Shown: piece by piece, positions 1-13,255 of the stretch
How positions within the stretch are numbered: the first letter of the stretch is position 1
How the letters are laid out: every line of letters begins with the position of its first letter
The notes under the pieces: generated by a model
Database searches by the model: none
The model's input: only the letters and a program-made list of their open reading frames with translations
Told to the model about the DNA's origin: nothing
Translations under genes and position numbers: made by a program
DNA from: Lyophyllum atratum
Lineage: Eukaryota; Basidiomycota; Agaricomycetes; Agaricales; Lyophyllaceae
DNA length: 64,000 nucleotides
Assembly (NCBI GenBank): GCA_014905825.1
Contig: JACGCN010000053.1
Span: 186,001-250,000, forward strand
Direction of reading: 5' to 3'

Positions 1-665
1 ATGAGTCAAGGGCCGCCGTTCACAAACTCTCGCGTCGGTCTTGATCTGTCCACATGCTGCGGCACGAGTGGAAATGGCAGAGTAGTCGCCGCAGGTGGAC
101 TGCTCGCAGGAAACGATTGTTCGGTTTGTCAGTCAAGTCACGATAAAATGGCATAGCCTGATGGGTATGTAGACTGCAGCTGGAAAGCATTGATCGCAAG
201 ACTAGGATAGCATCATCGGCAGGCTGAGGAATAGTCCACGTTCGCGAGGCAAACAAGAGAGCGGGGTTGAACGTTGAAGCTTGGAGGATCGCGGTCATTA
301 TCAGTTTGAGTTCTCTGGAGGGACGCAAAGTTGATTGGAATGGGTTGAATCCCCCGTTTGCTTATTGCTCTGAAGCATTTCTAGCACGTTGGAAGACGTG
401 ATGAAGCACCAGGGGTATGAAATTTATTCTTCGCGTATTCAAATTGTCAGAAAGTGGCGTGACGAACGCTGACGAACGATAGATCTGGTGTGTGAGTGTG
501 AGTATGACGTGGGTTTGATGAACAAGCACATCGACCATCAAATTGTGTGCCATGCGCATGGTACAGACGATGTGCAGATGAGTTGCTAGTTGAGGCCAAC
601 ATTCAAGACAGAAGTTGTGATCGGAAGTCAAGCGCCAAAGCGTGACCTCTTGAGCTCCTACACTC
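1..665. other. Upstream region of the RhoGEF gene, no gene recognised
   Basis: I recognise no gene in this stretch. Two minus-strand open frames (about 20-328 and 362-703) have no family features and no credible splice structure. The sequence presumably holds the promoter and 5' leader of the RhoGEF gene starting at 666. The motif tgacgaacg occurs twice in direct succession near 459-478. Anything belonging to a gene left of the window would be cut off here. Confidence 0.5.
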
Positions 666-3600
666 ATGGACCGACCCCTAGGCCCCCGACAACCTCCAGA
701 CAAACGGCATGCTGCCTACGAGGACATCTTCGGACGGCCAGGCGCATCCCATCATACCCCTCCTCCTTCCATCTACGCCCCTCCAGCCCAGCAGTATCCA
801 TATCAGCAGCCGCCGCCGGTTCCCGACAAACGCACATCATACTCCTCGCTTACCCCTTCATATCACAACCAATCCCCACAGGGGCCTCCAGGGGCTTACA
901 GGCAGTCGTACTACGCCTCCACACATCAACATCCTCATCCCTCGTATCCTCAGCCCATCCCTGGATCATATGGCTACCCCAACACCACACCAGCGCCCCC
1001 GCATCCATCTGTGGCTCGTGCAAGATCTATCATCAGCACTGCTCCTTCTAATGGGGCCCATTCGCGCCCGGAAGAACCTCCTGATGAGGGACCAATGCAT
1101 AATGGCCTCACACCTGCTCAAGCATATCAAGCTCAGATTTACATGAACAGCCCGGCTGGTTCTCAAGGGGACAGGAATAGGCATCAATCTTCGCCTGGTT
1201 CATCTAGTCGTCCTTCCTCCTCTTTAAATGGTGGCCTGCCTCGTGGAGATGCCCCGAGAATCGGGGTTAGTTTGGACCATGATGACGGTCGATTGGGACT
1301 AGATTTTGGCGCCGGTAGTGGGAACTCTAGTGATCAGGGGACAGACGATGGCAGTAGCGAACTTCCATGGGCTCGCAATGAACAGTCAGGTGCGTTTTAC
1401 CAGCGCGGCGCTATGCGTAATCTGAACGCAACCCACAGCAGGCACTAATTCTCCCTCTCCTCGCCAACTCGCCAGGCAAAGCGAACCCGTTCGTTCTCCA
1501 TCTACATGTCATAATTTTTGTCTATAGCTGATTAATAGGTGTACTCTACATACGCGGAGCCCGGCCGAGCCCCATCAATACGATCTTCAGCTATCAGCAC
1601 TTCTCCAACCTCCTTCGGAGAGCAGTCTACCACATTGGTTGATCATTCGCCGCCTTCATCATCCCGACGATCGTTGGAGTCTGCCCGAACAATGCCGAAA
1701 TTTTCAGGTGCCCGTCGGGATCGGACCACCCAAGATCGCTCCATGTCAATGTCAGCCGCTACCACTTCAGTGCGGACCGTTCTCGAACAAAAACGCCTAT
1801 CCCGACCACCAATTCCGTCATCAATACATGAGGGCCGGAATTCTCCTGTTTTAGTCCGTTCTGTCCGGAAGACACCCATTGTATACCCGGCATTGCTCTC
1901 TCGTGTTGCGGAAGCATTCCGTGATCGCATAACAGTCGCGGACAAGGTCAAAGATGGCCTCACCTATAAAGATTCCTTCGACGGCCGGGAAGCTGTGGAT
2001 AAAATTGCTTATATTATCAAGACAACTGATCGAAACCTCGCCCTCCTCTTAGGACGCGCGTTGGATGCGCAAAAATATTTCCATGACGTAACTTACGACC
2101 ACCGGTTACGGGATAGTGCCAGTGAACTGTATCAATTCCGGACGAAGCTGCCAAGCCCCTTTGTTAGTGGGGAGCTCCCTGATGGTGAGGGCGGAACGGT
2201 CACCAATCACAACGGCAAGGAATTACCGTCGCTGCTCGGAGCAGAATCGTCTGCAGAGGTATAGAGAATCGTCTACGCTATTTCTCAGTCATGCCCAGCT
2301 GAGTTTAATTCCTTAGGAAAGGAGCGATCCGTCCCCCGTGGACCAACCTCCCCAGACACGGCCTAGGAAAGGATCGATAACTTCAGACGAGGTCCCACTC
2401 CCGTCGGGGGTGTTCACCCTACTTACAGACTGCTACTCACCAACATGCTCGAGGGATCAGCTATGTTACAGCATCGCATGTCCAAGGAGGTTGGAACAGC
2501 AGTCGAGATTGAACATGAAACCACAACCAGGGCTGTCCAAACAAATCAGTCGAGAGAGTTTGGGGGATGTTGCTGTGGGAATCCTTATTTTCAACCAGGT
2601 CGAAGGGTCACTCAATTCATTTTTTTCAGGAACCTGGAACCCTCTGGATACACTCCGTCCCACAGGAAATAGTCAACAGCGTTTCTGACGCCGAGAAGAG
2701 ACGACAAGAGGCTATCAATGAGGTTATCTACACTGAAAGGGATTTCGTGAGGGATATGGAGTACCTTCGTGACGTGCGTGCATTGCTTATTGGATTATTT
2801 ATTTGAGCGTTTGGTGACTCACATGTCTCCTCCATCAGACATGGATAGGTCGTCTCAAAGATTCCGATATAATACCGGCTGCTCGTAAGACAGACTTCTT
2901 GGCACAAGTTTTCTGGAACCTGCATGATATCATCGCCGTCAACACGCGGTTACGCGATGCGTTGAACAAGCGGCAGAAGCAATATGCCGTCGTTGAACGG
3001 ATTGGCGACATCCTATTAGACGCGGTTCCTCATTTTTCACCGTTCGTGCAATATGGCGCGCATCAGCTCTACGGCAAGTACGAATTCGAGAAGGAGAAGA
3101 ATTCGAATCCTGCATTTGCCCAGTTCGTCGAGGTGCGTCGCGTCGCGTTCACTTGAGGGACACTATTCAAGATATGTTATCTAGACTACCGAGCGGCTCC
3201 CGGAGTCTAGGAAGCTGGAGTTGAATGCATATCTGACTAAACCAACCACCCGTTTGGCAAGGTATCCACTTTTGTTAGAGGCCGTGTTGAAAAGCACACC
3301 GGATGACAGTCCGGACAAGATCGCCTTGCCTAAAGTGATAACTATTGTCCGTGGCTTCCTGGGCAAGGTCAACGAGGAGTCTGGTAAGACGGAAAATCGC
3401 TTTAATCTCATGCAGCTCGAGCAGCAGCTGTGTTTCAGACCTGGTGAAGAAGTGGTGCGTTGATATTTTAGGCTCGTACCTCAACACTAAACTTCTGTCT
3501 AGAACTTGCGTTTGAAAGAGGAAGGCCGCCAGTTAGTGGGGAAAGATATGTTTAACAAGCGAGACGGAGAGATCCAAGTCTACCTCTTCGACCACGCAAT

Positions 3601-5499
3601 TGTCTTCACGAAGCCGATGAAGACTAAGCAGCATGAGCAGTTTAAGGTCTATCGCCGCGTAAGTTGGGCTTTGCATTTTAATACATGTGCGTGGGCACTG
3701 ATCAGCCCTGCAGCCGGTACCCTTAGAGCTTCTTCTCATTTCTGCCCCCGAAGATGCGGCACAAAACGCGAATAGGAGAGGCGGGAATCGGCAGGCTCTC
3801 GTCAAGAAGAACTCCTTCAACCGGGATCGTGGGTTAACTCCTGCTGTACCCTCTGTCGTCGTCAAACCCGACGCTAAGGGTCAGCACTGGATCAACTTCA
3901 TGCATCTTGGGAGAAAATACTACAACTTGGTTCTGTGGGCGCCTACGCCTGTGCTTCATAAGAAATGGCTAGAGTTGATTGTCAAGCAACAGCAGCAGAT
4001 GCGGGAGCGGAGTATGATCTTTGATACTGTTACTCTGAGCGATGGATTCTTCCATGGGCCTAATAAGGTCAATTGTGCGGCGCCTTTCAGTAAGTCGTGG
4101 CACGCATGGAATACTGGGTTTCTTACTAACTCTTGTTTGACAAATAGATGGAGGTCGAAAAGTAGTCTACGGCACAAATGATGGTGTCTATATCTCTGAC
4201 CTTCGCGAGAGTAATCGAGAACCAACCAGGGTTTTGGCATTGTTGGATGTGTTGCAAGTGGATGTTTTAGAGGATTATCAGCTCCTCATTGTCCTGTCGG
4301 GTAGGCAAACGTTTACGACCACGTCCATGCTGCAAACTGACGGCGTGACTTTTTCTTACAGAACGACAAGTCATCACTTTCCCACTTGATGCTCTGGACG
4401 CGCATGACCCTATGGCTGGTCTCAAGCGGGCTAAACGGATCTCGTCTCATACCTCGTTCTTCAAGGCCGGTTTCTGCCTCGGCAGGGTTTTGGTCTGCAT
4501 TGTCAAGTCCAGTCAGCTGTCCAGCACATTTAAGACACTAGAGCCTATAGACCAGAATGTTCGTGGGCGAGCTAAGCCTACCTTCCGCAAGCTTTTGCAG
4601 GGGGGCAACGATACCCTGAAACTGTTCCGAGTAAGCACGACTTTTCGTCCAATGCGTCAACGCCATTGATTTGAATTTATTCAATAGGAATTCTACATCC
4701 CCGTGGAGTCGACATCTATTCATTATCTGAAGACGAAGATGTGTGTAGGATGCTCGAGAGGCTTCGAGATCGTCGATCTCGAGAGCCTGGATACCCAGGG
4801 CTTGTTGGACCCTAACGACGAATCGCTCGAATTTGTTCGGAAACGCGAAAACCTTCGTCCGATGGCAATATACCGTATCCACAATGAGTTCTTATTGTGT
4901 TATGATGGTTCGTTCGATCGTGCTTGTTGTGCCTCCTCTCACCTGAAACGATTCTCGCAGAGTTTGCGTTCTATGTCAACAAGAACGGTCGTCGATCTCG
5001 CAAGGACTTCATGGTACATTGGGAAGGCACGCCCACAGGATTTGGTACGCTAGGCTTAACCGAACGATGCTCTGCGCTAATGCACCCCACAGCTCTGCAC
5101 GAACCCTATGTGTTGGCGTTTGAACCCTCGTTTGTCGAGATTCGGCATATTGAGTCTGGCCTAATGTCGCAAGTCATCCAGGGCTCGAATTTGCGTTTGC
5201 TCTTCGCAGATACCCCACCCTCCGTCACAAATACCGTTAGTCCTGTGCATCCTGGGCCCTACCCAATGGGATACGATCAGCAGAACCCCTATGCACCCCC
5301 TCATCATCCTGGATATGGTGGTTACGGCGCCCCTTCGCATAGCCAGTATTCGAACCAGTATCCTGGGCGGAACCCTCAAGGTATCGGGCGGGATGAAATT
5401 CTCATTGTATCAGATGATCGTGTGCTTGCTTTGCGCACGGCTGCGGGACCGCAACGACACATGTCGGATACGGCTTCGATGATGTCCATGCCACGGTAA
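666..5499 (+). CDS. ROM2: Rho1 guanine nucleotide exchange factor (Rom2-like; DEP-DH-PH-CNH)
   Basis: This is a multi-exon gene for a Rho1-GTPase exchange factor of the Rom1/Rom2 type. That family activates Rho1 at the plasma membrane to drive the cell-integrity MAPK pathway and beta-glucan synthesis. Exon 1 (666 to about 1390) is a Pro/Tyr/Ser-rich disordered N-terminus that splices to 1540. A DEP domain follows at about 1880-2150, then a conserved Cys-containing linker (about 2410-2540). The DH domain is spread over several exons (about 2690-3460; ERDFVRDMEYLRD at its start, TKPTTRLARYPLLL in its core). A PH domain (about 3500-4050) and a C-terminal CNH domain (about 4130-5250) follow. The tail is Pro/Tyr/Gly-rich and ends ...MMSMPR. 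The domain order is that of fungal Rom2. The first ATG of the long N-terminal frame was taken as start. Domain identity is secure; individual exon borders less so. Confidence 0.93.
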
Positions 5500-6159
5500 A
5501 GGGCTGGATAGACACCTTCACCTTTTGTGTACTGAGTATCTTCTGGCATTGCTCTCTTGGCCTGTGTTGTGCATTATCTCCCGTAGCTATATATAGCCAT
5601 CATCATCTGTAATTCTCGTCCTTAATGGAACACAATCTCTGTAACTTCTCCTTATTGCCATGACTCAGACGCGTTCAAGACGGATTTTAGAAAATCGTCA
5701 ATGGATTTGTGTCACTGTGCCTTGTCCTGGGCTGAGGCTCTGGGAAATTTTGGGCTGCCGCCCAGTGTCAGAGCCTGTGAGAGCTCGCGATGCCAAGAGG
5801 CTTGGACCGCTTGGCGAGCTGGTGCCGATGAGCGCTCAAGTGCCTAGAATTGGTAAGTTAGGAATGGGAGAAAATTGGCCAGATTGCTTGGGGAAGATGG
5901 TATGCCTGGTCGTACAACCTTCAGAGGACGATGTAAGTCTGCCCATGTATTTTTTTCGGCTGTTCGATGTTGCCAAAACGTGTACATTATTACGATGATG
6001 ATCAAGTGTTGATGCTGATCATGATGCGTTCCACGTGAAGGTGGTCTGTCAACAGCTTGGCGCAAGTCGCTTGTCTTTCTTCCTATTCCTCACCAGCATA
6101 AACTATCACAGCGCTCTTGCGCTCCTCCGCTCTTTTTCTCCTAGCCTTGCACACTCACA
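5500..6159. other. Intergenic region between RhoGEF and chitin deacetylase
   Basis: About 660 bp hold the 3' end of the RhoGEF transcript and the promoter of the chitin deacetylase gene. An open frame at 5660-5998 has no protein-like features and is not called. A pyrimidine-rich leader (about 6115-6150) lies just before the ATG at 6160, as is common in basidiomycete promoters. I see no repeat or RNA gene. Confidence 0.5.
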
Positions 6160-8076
6160 ATGAGATCCTATTCTCTCGCCGCCGTTTTTGCTTTGCTCGG
6201 GGCTTCCAATGTTCAAGGTTTGAACCCTCGTCATGTCGACGTTGTTCACAAGCGTCAGGCAACTGGGACAACGACGGGACGCCCCGCGGGAACAGGGGTC
6301 ACTATTAACCCTGCTGCCACCGGCACTAGCATCCCTCCAATCGAGAGCATTAGCTCTGGTATGCCCTCTATGATTGCCCCGCCTGCGACCACGACGTTTG
6401 CTGCTGGGGCAACAGCGCCCGTATCTGGTGCTCCCCCGCTTCCCACTCCCTGTAAGTCACTACTTCCTTCCACATTCCCGAGGCTAATGCATATATTTTC
6501 CAGTCGTATTCAGCATCAACGATTGGCCAGCTCAGGACCGTGTGCCTCCGACAGGTAAATAACTCGACATGGCGTCTAATGTTGACTCACATTACTGTCA
6601 TAGACTCGGATGAAGTTGCGCAGTGGATGCAGGAACTGGAAGGGTTCAACATTCCGAACCTCAAGCCCACTGTTGATGGGTCTTGTGGTGGTGACCCTGC
6701 CGCTGCCGCTGATGCCGCCAACCGTGGCTGGTGGACATGCGGAGGATACACACGGTCCACTGGTATGCGAGTATCTCTGTGTCTTGTCCTCGTAATAATG
6801 TCGAGCCAGATATTGTTTCATGCCCTGACAAGCTTACATGGGGTGTTAGGTAGGCATTCTCTGATTTCGTCATAGCATCAGAAATTAACCCCTTTCTTCA
6901 GCTTCGACGATGGTCCATCGCCCTATAGTCAGTCCTTGCATCTATATTTTAGATATTGTACTAACTTTTCTCGTTCACAGCCCAGTATGTCCTGATCCAG
7001 CAATGTTCTGATCCTGCTCTTACCCGCTGTCTTGAAAAGAAATCTTTTGAGCTATCTTGACCAGAAGAAAATCCTGGCCACCTTCTTCGTTGTTGGATCC
7101 CGCGTTATTGAACGCCCTCAACTGTTGTTGGAGGAGTACATGGCAGGTCACGAGATCAGCGTTCACACCTGGTCGCATAGGGTGAGTAGCATAAGGAAAA
7201 TTGCGATAGACAGATAGTCATAACATTTTGCGTTTCTAGCACCTTACATCTCTCACGAACGAGGAGATTGTTGCCGAGTTAGGCTGGACTCGCCATGCCA
7301 TTAGGACGGTCCTTGGTGTCACTCCTACCACTATGCGACCTCCATACGGTGACATCGGTGAGCTTTGTTTATGAAGTTTGTTGACTGTGTAGCTGATGGA
7401 TGGATGGCAGATGATCGTGTCCGTGCAATTTCTCTTGCGATGGGCATGGTTCCTATCATGTGGACTCGCGCACCTGATGGTTCCCAATTCGATACCAATG
7501 GTGTGTTCAAGATGCGTGTTTTCGAGAATTGTACTTAACGTGCTCGTCATTTTCCAGATTGGAGAGTTGCAGGTGGCCAGGTCACTGGAAAGGATTCCTT
7601 CGCAACTTTCCAGAACATCTTGACCAACGCGTCTGCACTCAATACTGGGTTGGTCTGCTCTAGATCTTTTTGCTTGGCCCATTGCTAAATCAGACTTCAG
7701 TTTTATTGTTCTCCAACATGATCTGTATGAAATCACCGTGGATCTCGCTATCGGCTACACCCTGAATGCTGCCTTGACCCATAATCCCCCATTCGTCGTA
7801 AGTTGCTATTCTTACTACATTACTACCTCTTTTATAATTGATCGTTTACAGCTGAAACCCATCGGCCAATGTACCAAGACGCCCACAACGAGTCTTTACT
7901 TTGAGTCCAACAAGAACACAACGTTCCCATTCATGAATCATACAAGGGGTGGATATGACTTTGATGGTGATGGTGTCGTGGACTTCGGCGGCAAAGGCTC
8001 AAGCAGTGGTTTAACGAATACCATTCCTCTCCTCAGTGGGCTCCTCCTGGCCGGTGTCACTGCTCTCCTCGTTTAG
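6160..8076 (+). CDS. Chitin deacetylase, polysaccharide deacetylase (NodB) family, GPI-anchored
   Basis: Predicted secreted carbohydrate esterase family 4 enzyme that converts cell-wall chitin to chitosan. The protein starts with a signal peptide (hydrophobic segment ending ...ASNVQG) and a Thr/Pro/Gly-rich linker, with introns between most domain pieces. The NodB motifs are visible: FDDGPSPY (catalytic base and metal Asp) near 6903, HTWSH (metal His pair) near 7161, RPPYGD near 7340, and VLQHD (catalytic His) near 7706. The C-terminus has a polar stretch followed by a hydrophobic tail (...LLSGLLLAGVTALLV), which predicts a GPI anchor. Exon 1 runs 6160-6451 and exon 2 starts at 6504. Length and architecture match basidiomycete Cda proteins. 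The first Met gives an uninterrupted signal peptide. Confidence 0.93.
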
Positions 8077-8384
8077 ATCGCTTTCTTGTTTTACGATTGA
8101 CATGTCTCTCGGAGAGAGGCAAGGACATAACGCTACTAAATTTCATAAATATAATCTGGAATGGATACTTACGGTTACTCTGCGATGTACGACTGGAAAA
8201 TATCACATTCTGTTACATCGTACCAGTGGTCACCGATCATTGCAAGTTGGAAGTACGCCACTGCTACCGCTACCGCATGATAAGATCGGACATCGCCGTA
8301 GTTGGCCATACCTAATTACCAGTTTCCAAGCAGTCATCTGAAACTCGCCAAAGCCGTGCTTGCTGCGGCGTCGTCGCATCCACC

Positions 8385-11351
8385 ATGTCCTCTTTGATCA
8401 CCATTGTCAGAAACAGTGTGTAACTATGGATGTCCCGCCCATTTGGTTCTTACACCTCTACAGAGTTTCTGGAAGCCATTCGATCAGTCAACCCGCCGGG
8501 GAGGTGGAAGATATTAGTTGTGGATGAGTTCTCTCAGAAACTGCTGGGCTCAGTGCTCAAGCAGTTCGATATCTTGGAGGAGAATGTTACATGTATGATC
8601 CAGTCCGCCTGGAGACCTCCCCGCTCGCACCTGACGCTTTGCAGTGATAGAATCAATCTCCAACAATCGCGATCCACAGCCTGGCTTCGAGGCGATATAC
8701 CTGTTGATGCCCACATCTCAGAACGTTGACCGAATAATCAAAGACTTCTCCGGGGCGGTCAAGCAATATGCCGGGGCTCATCTGTTCTTCATGGAAGGTG
8801 TGTAGTCACCCTGTTTAATTGGTGCTAGATCTCATGTCATGTAAGGGTTGGATGAACACCTGTTTGAGAGACTGACGTCTTCACCCGCTGAGCCATTCCT
8901 ACGGGGCTTGAGAGAAGTGTTCTTGAATTTCTGGGGTGTGTTCATCGCCCGCGACGTGTTCGTCCTTCCTGACGCGGTCTCCAGCAACCGAGGCGCAAGC
9001 ATTCTCGCTTCAAGATCCGGCATTGTTCTTCAGCTTGTATAGCCCTCCACGAAGCGACACGGCGTTCAAATTGGCGCGTATCCGGATAGAGGAGGACCTT
9101 CGGTTCGTTAGCAAGACGGTGAGTGTCAGGTTCACCATGAATGACTCTAACACTGCTCACTCTCTTGAGGCAAGATAACTAACGTTTGTATCACCCTAAA
9201 CGAGTTTCCTTTTATCCGGTACTATGTGCCATCGCATCATCCCCCTTTGGGTGCTCTCAAACCTCACGCCGAAACTCGCCCACCGCCACCTCCAGAGAAC
9301 AGTGCGCGATGGCGTACCAACTTGGCTCGCGGTGCAGAAGCGAGGGCTTATGAGTCTGTGGAAGGTGATCATCTAACGAAGTTACTTGCATTCATGGTGC
9401 AGAATAACCTCGAGGAGCATAAGAAACAGAATCCAGACTTCGCCGTACGTTACCGGGCATTTCTTACACATATAACCTGCGTACTAAAATCTGTCAAGAA
9501 ATACCCGCCTTCAAGCCCAGAAGCCTCACGGCCGCGAGCTACGCTGTTTATTACCGACCGGTCAATGGACATGCTCGCACCCTTCCTTCACGAATTCACG
9601 TATCAAGCCATGGCTAATGATCTTTTGCCCATCGAGAATGGGACAAAATACACGTTAGCCCCTACTCTGATTTGTCACTCCCTACCTGACCAGATTTGTA
9701 GGTACAAATTCCAGTCATCCATTGGTGCATATGAAGATAAGACTGCGACCCTCATTGACTCTGACACGATCTGGACGGAGGTTCGGCATATGCACATGCG
9801 AGAAGCAATTGACAAGCTTATGTTGGATTTCAACAAATTCTTGCAAGAGAACGCTGTGTTTAAGGGGTACGTCATTTGTTCCATGATTTTATGCTTGTAT
9901 GAACAAGCTATCATCTATAGAGAGGGTGCTGCAAGTTTGAACGATATGAAAGAGATGCTCGCAAGTCTGCCACAATATCAGGAACAAAGAGAGAAGGTGA
10001 GAGCATATGACAACCATCTTATATGACATGGTTCACAATCGTATCACCAGTTCTCTTTACATCTAAACATGGCCCAAGAGTGTATGGCCATATTTGAACG
10101 CGACAAGCTGCCACTTGTTGCAAATGTTGAGCAGGTGGGCTGCTTGCTTATCCCTTGACTTCTTTATGCCTATATCGATCTCCCAGAACTGCGCAACTGG
10201 TCTAACTGCGGAAGGTAAGACACCGAAAAACTTGGTAGAGGAAATGGTGCCACTTCTCGACAGTCGAGAAGTTGTGTGAGTGCTGAGTCTCGCGGCATGT
10301 TAATAGTCTCATCTTACCGACTTTCCCTCAGAAATATCAACAAAGTTCGCATCGTAGCACTGTACATCCAACACCGTGATGGCGTGCCGGAGGAGGATCG
10401 CCGGAGACTTTATCAGCATGCACGATTGACCTTGGCAGAGCAGGATGCCGTCAACGCGCTAGCCCTTTTCGGTGTTCGAATCAACAGGGTAAGGACTCTC
10501 TCGAGTTTTCTAGGAGCATCTAGATGATGTATGCTTCTAGCTGGCTTCCGACCGCGATAGTAAGAAGAAAATCAAGCAAAAGTCGAACAATGACGAAGAA
10601 TATGAGTTGTCGCGCTTCAAGCCGTTGCTGAAAGCTGTCCTCGAGGTACTGAAATTCTCCTCCGACCCAAAGTTACCGCTAATTTGTCTTGCTTAGGAAC
10701 ATGTCGCTGGTAAACTGGATAATACCCTCTTTCCCTACGCGAAGGAGGCTCCGTCCGCTGCACCTCTTGCTGCAAGTTTGCGATCTCCTCCTCCACAAGC
10801 AACCTCACTTCGTAGCCAGAAGCCATCTTGGCATAGAGCCCCGAGGCCAGGCGCGGCGCAGACGGAAACACGACAGCGTCTCATTGTGTTCATTGCTGGT
10901 GGAGCCACTTACTCTGAGTTGAGGGAGGGCTACCAAATGTCTAGCGCGTTGAACAAGGACATTTATATCGGTATAAACAATCCCTTTCTACTAGAGTTTC
11001 CAACTCAATACTTCAACTTCAGGTTCAACCCACATGCTTACTCCATTTCGCTTTGTTGATGATATGAAAGCGCTCGAGCTCGGTGGTGTTGGGTCGCACG
11101 CACTGCCTAATGGACTTCGCGACAGACCAGGACAGCGGTCCTACCAAGAGGCTTACGACGAGAAATATTATACCAAGGATGCACCCCCACCACAACGAGC
11201 CGCACCTGCATCACTCCCCGTTCCACGCGAACGCCAAGCACCAAAGATGTCTCCAACCAACTCTTTCGCATCATCCGTGAACTCGACCGCCACGACGCCG
11301 TCGATGAAGGAAGAGAAGAAAAAGAAGAAGGGCGGGTTGTTCAGGTTCTAA
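8385..11351 (+). CDS. SEC1: Sec1/Munc18 family protein Sec1 (exocytic SNARE regulator)
   Basis: SM-family protein that binds syntaxin/SNARE complexes and promotes fusion of secretory vesicles with the plasma membrane. Exon 1 is short (8385-8414, MSSLITIVRN) and splices to 8464, giving the SM-protein N-terminus ...NKFLEAIRSV followed by WKILVVDE and SQKLLGSVLKQFDILEENVT. The hallmark core TLFITDRSMDMLAPFLHEFTY is at about 9542-9605. Later exons carry LYQHARLTLAEQDAVNALALFGV (about 10408-10476) and LIVFIAGGATYSELR (about 10881-10925). The protein ends in a Lys-rich tail (...KKKKGGLFRF). Many 50-60 bp introns interrupt it. An ATG at 8430 lies inside intron 1 and was rejected as start. Sly1, Vps45 and Vps33 fit less well because the N-terminal motifs are those of Sec1. 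Confidence 0.93.
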
Positions 11352-11518
11352 GATTATTCTAATTTTTGTTTGCGTTTCACTTTCTACACGGATGTAATTT
11401 AAGTCATTTTTACCTTTGGTCAATCCATCACTTCAACGTCTTGATGGGCGCAGAATTGCATTATCATGAATTGCATGAACGTCAAAGGTATAAAATGTAC
11501 AACGCCTCGGTCGTGTCT

Positions 11519-13151
11519 CTAAGTTGTATACTCCATCTTGGCTGTAGTGGCTTGTCAGGTGGTGGGTGTGACGCAGTAGAATTCGAAGCTTACTCTCGTG
11601 TTTCTTGGCCTCGCCGACCTTCCGGGCAGCCTTCGTCAAATCCTCTTGGTTAACATACTCCCTGCAGTGAACGACATTAGGCAGTTCTTTTCCTTGATTC
11701 GAAAGAAACTTGCCTGTCATCCCGGATTGCGAACATGCCTGCTTCCGTCACAACGTTCCGCAAATCTGCGCCATTGAAGGAGTCGGAAAGCTAAGAGGCG
11801 ACATGTATCAGCCAAAGATTGAGCGAATATTAGAGATGCCGTACTTTGACGATCGCCTCGTAGTCAATGTCGCCGCCTTTGTTGACAGGCGCAGCATGGA
11901 TTTTGAGAATCTCTAACCGGGCTTGCTCATTGGGCAAGGGGACCTCAATTTTGCGATCTAGACGACCAGGACGGAGGAGAGCAGGGTCCAGTGTATCCGG
12001 TCGATTTGTTGCCATGATAATTTTCGTCTTGCCCAGTGAATCGAACCCATCCATCTGGTTCAAAAGCTGACAAGTCGCGGGCTCAACTAAACCTCGACCA
12101 GTACAACGTGAATTGGACCTACCTCCATCAACGTCCGCTGAATCTCACGATCCGCGCTCGTTCCCTCAGAGAACCGACGTCCACCGATAGCATCGATTTC
12201 GTCCATGAAAATCACACAAGGTTCGTGATCTTTGGCGTATCCGAACATTTCCCGGACGACACGCGCACTCTCACCAATATACTTGTCAACAATTGCCGAG
12301 GAAACGACCTTTAGGAAGTTGGTGTGAAGGGTGGCAGCAACAGCTCGCGCTAGAAGCGTCTTCCCCGTTCCTGGCGGGCCGTATAGCAGAACACCTTTCG
12401 GAGGCTTGATGCCGACCCGAAGGAATAGCTCTGGGTTAAGTAGTGGCAGCTCGATGATCTACAGAGTCAAGTTGTAAGTGATGGAAGGAAGCATAATGAA
12501 GTAGACGAGTGTACCTCGCGGAGTTCCCGAACTTGCTCCCCCAGCCCACCGATACCAGCGAAAGATGCTCCTCCAGGATCCTCCAAGCTCATCTTATACA
12601 CCATAGGATCGACCTCTCTTGGGAGTATACGCATTATTGTCAGCGTGGTCATATCGAGTGAGACGCGGGTCCCGGATTTCAGTTTGGCCACAGGGAGAGC
12701 GGGACGGTATGAAACAACGTAGCGCGGTCCGGATGAAGCTTTCACAATGACTGGAATACAGGCTTCGTCAGTCCTGAAAGCAAAACATCCTTTAATAGAG
12801 CGCACATCTTTCGTCATCCAGCTGCTTCATAACCTCCCCAATGATTTGACCGACGGACTGTACCGCTTTAATGTCCTCCTCGGTCTTCTCGTAGTCCTTC
12901 TCTAGATCTTTGATAGAGAATCTGACTATAGAACGCCCGTAGGTGAGAATGCGTTGCAGGCGAAGGAAGCAGATACATACGATTCTTGAGGCTTTCACTA
13001 CTTGCTTCATGATTCCGCATTTTCTACACTCTGGGTGTCAATCAAGGACATCATTTGGAGTTAGAAGACAGCTCACCTCTCGATAAGCTTTGAGAGCATC
13101 TTTCCTGCGCTGGTCAATATCACCAGAAGATGTTGAGGGTTGTGCGTCCAT
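11519..13151 (-). CDS. RPT4: 26S proteasome regulatory ATPase subunit Rpt4
   Basis: One of the six AAA ATPases of the 19S base that unfold ubiquitinated substrates into the 20S core. Read on the minus strand, exon 1 starts at 13151 ([25 protein letters not shown]). A coiled-coil segment follows, then the OB-fold with [23 protein letters not shown]. The AAA module has Walker [12 protein letters not shown] (about 12390), Walker [14 protein letters not shown] (about 12215), and the arginine-finger/sensor block [20 protein letters not shown] (about 11955-12015). The conserved NQMDGFD sequence identifies Rpt4 rather than other Rpt subunits. The last exon is reached through an intron with donor GTAAGC near 11606 and ends ...KKHETKMEYTT at 11519. 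Reading through that intron gives a false tail. Confidence 0.94.
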
Positions 13152-13255
13152 GGTGTGAGTTAAGTCCAAGTCGTCTATGCTCGGAGACGCGTAAGCTGGA
13201 CGCGTTTCGTGATCTGACTTGTGAATCTGGAACGTAGGATAGAAGACCTAATATC

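Noticed and set aside
7236..7736. 166-residue minus-strand frame
   Set aside because: It lies antisense to chitin deacetylase exons and has no family features.
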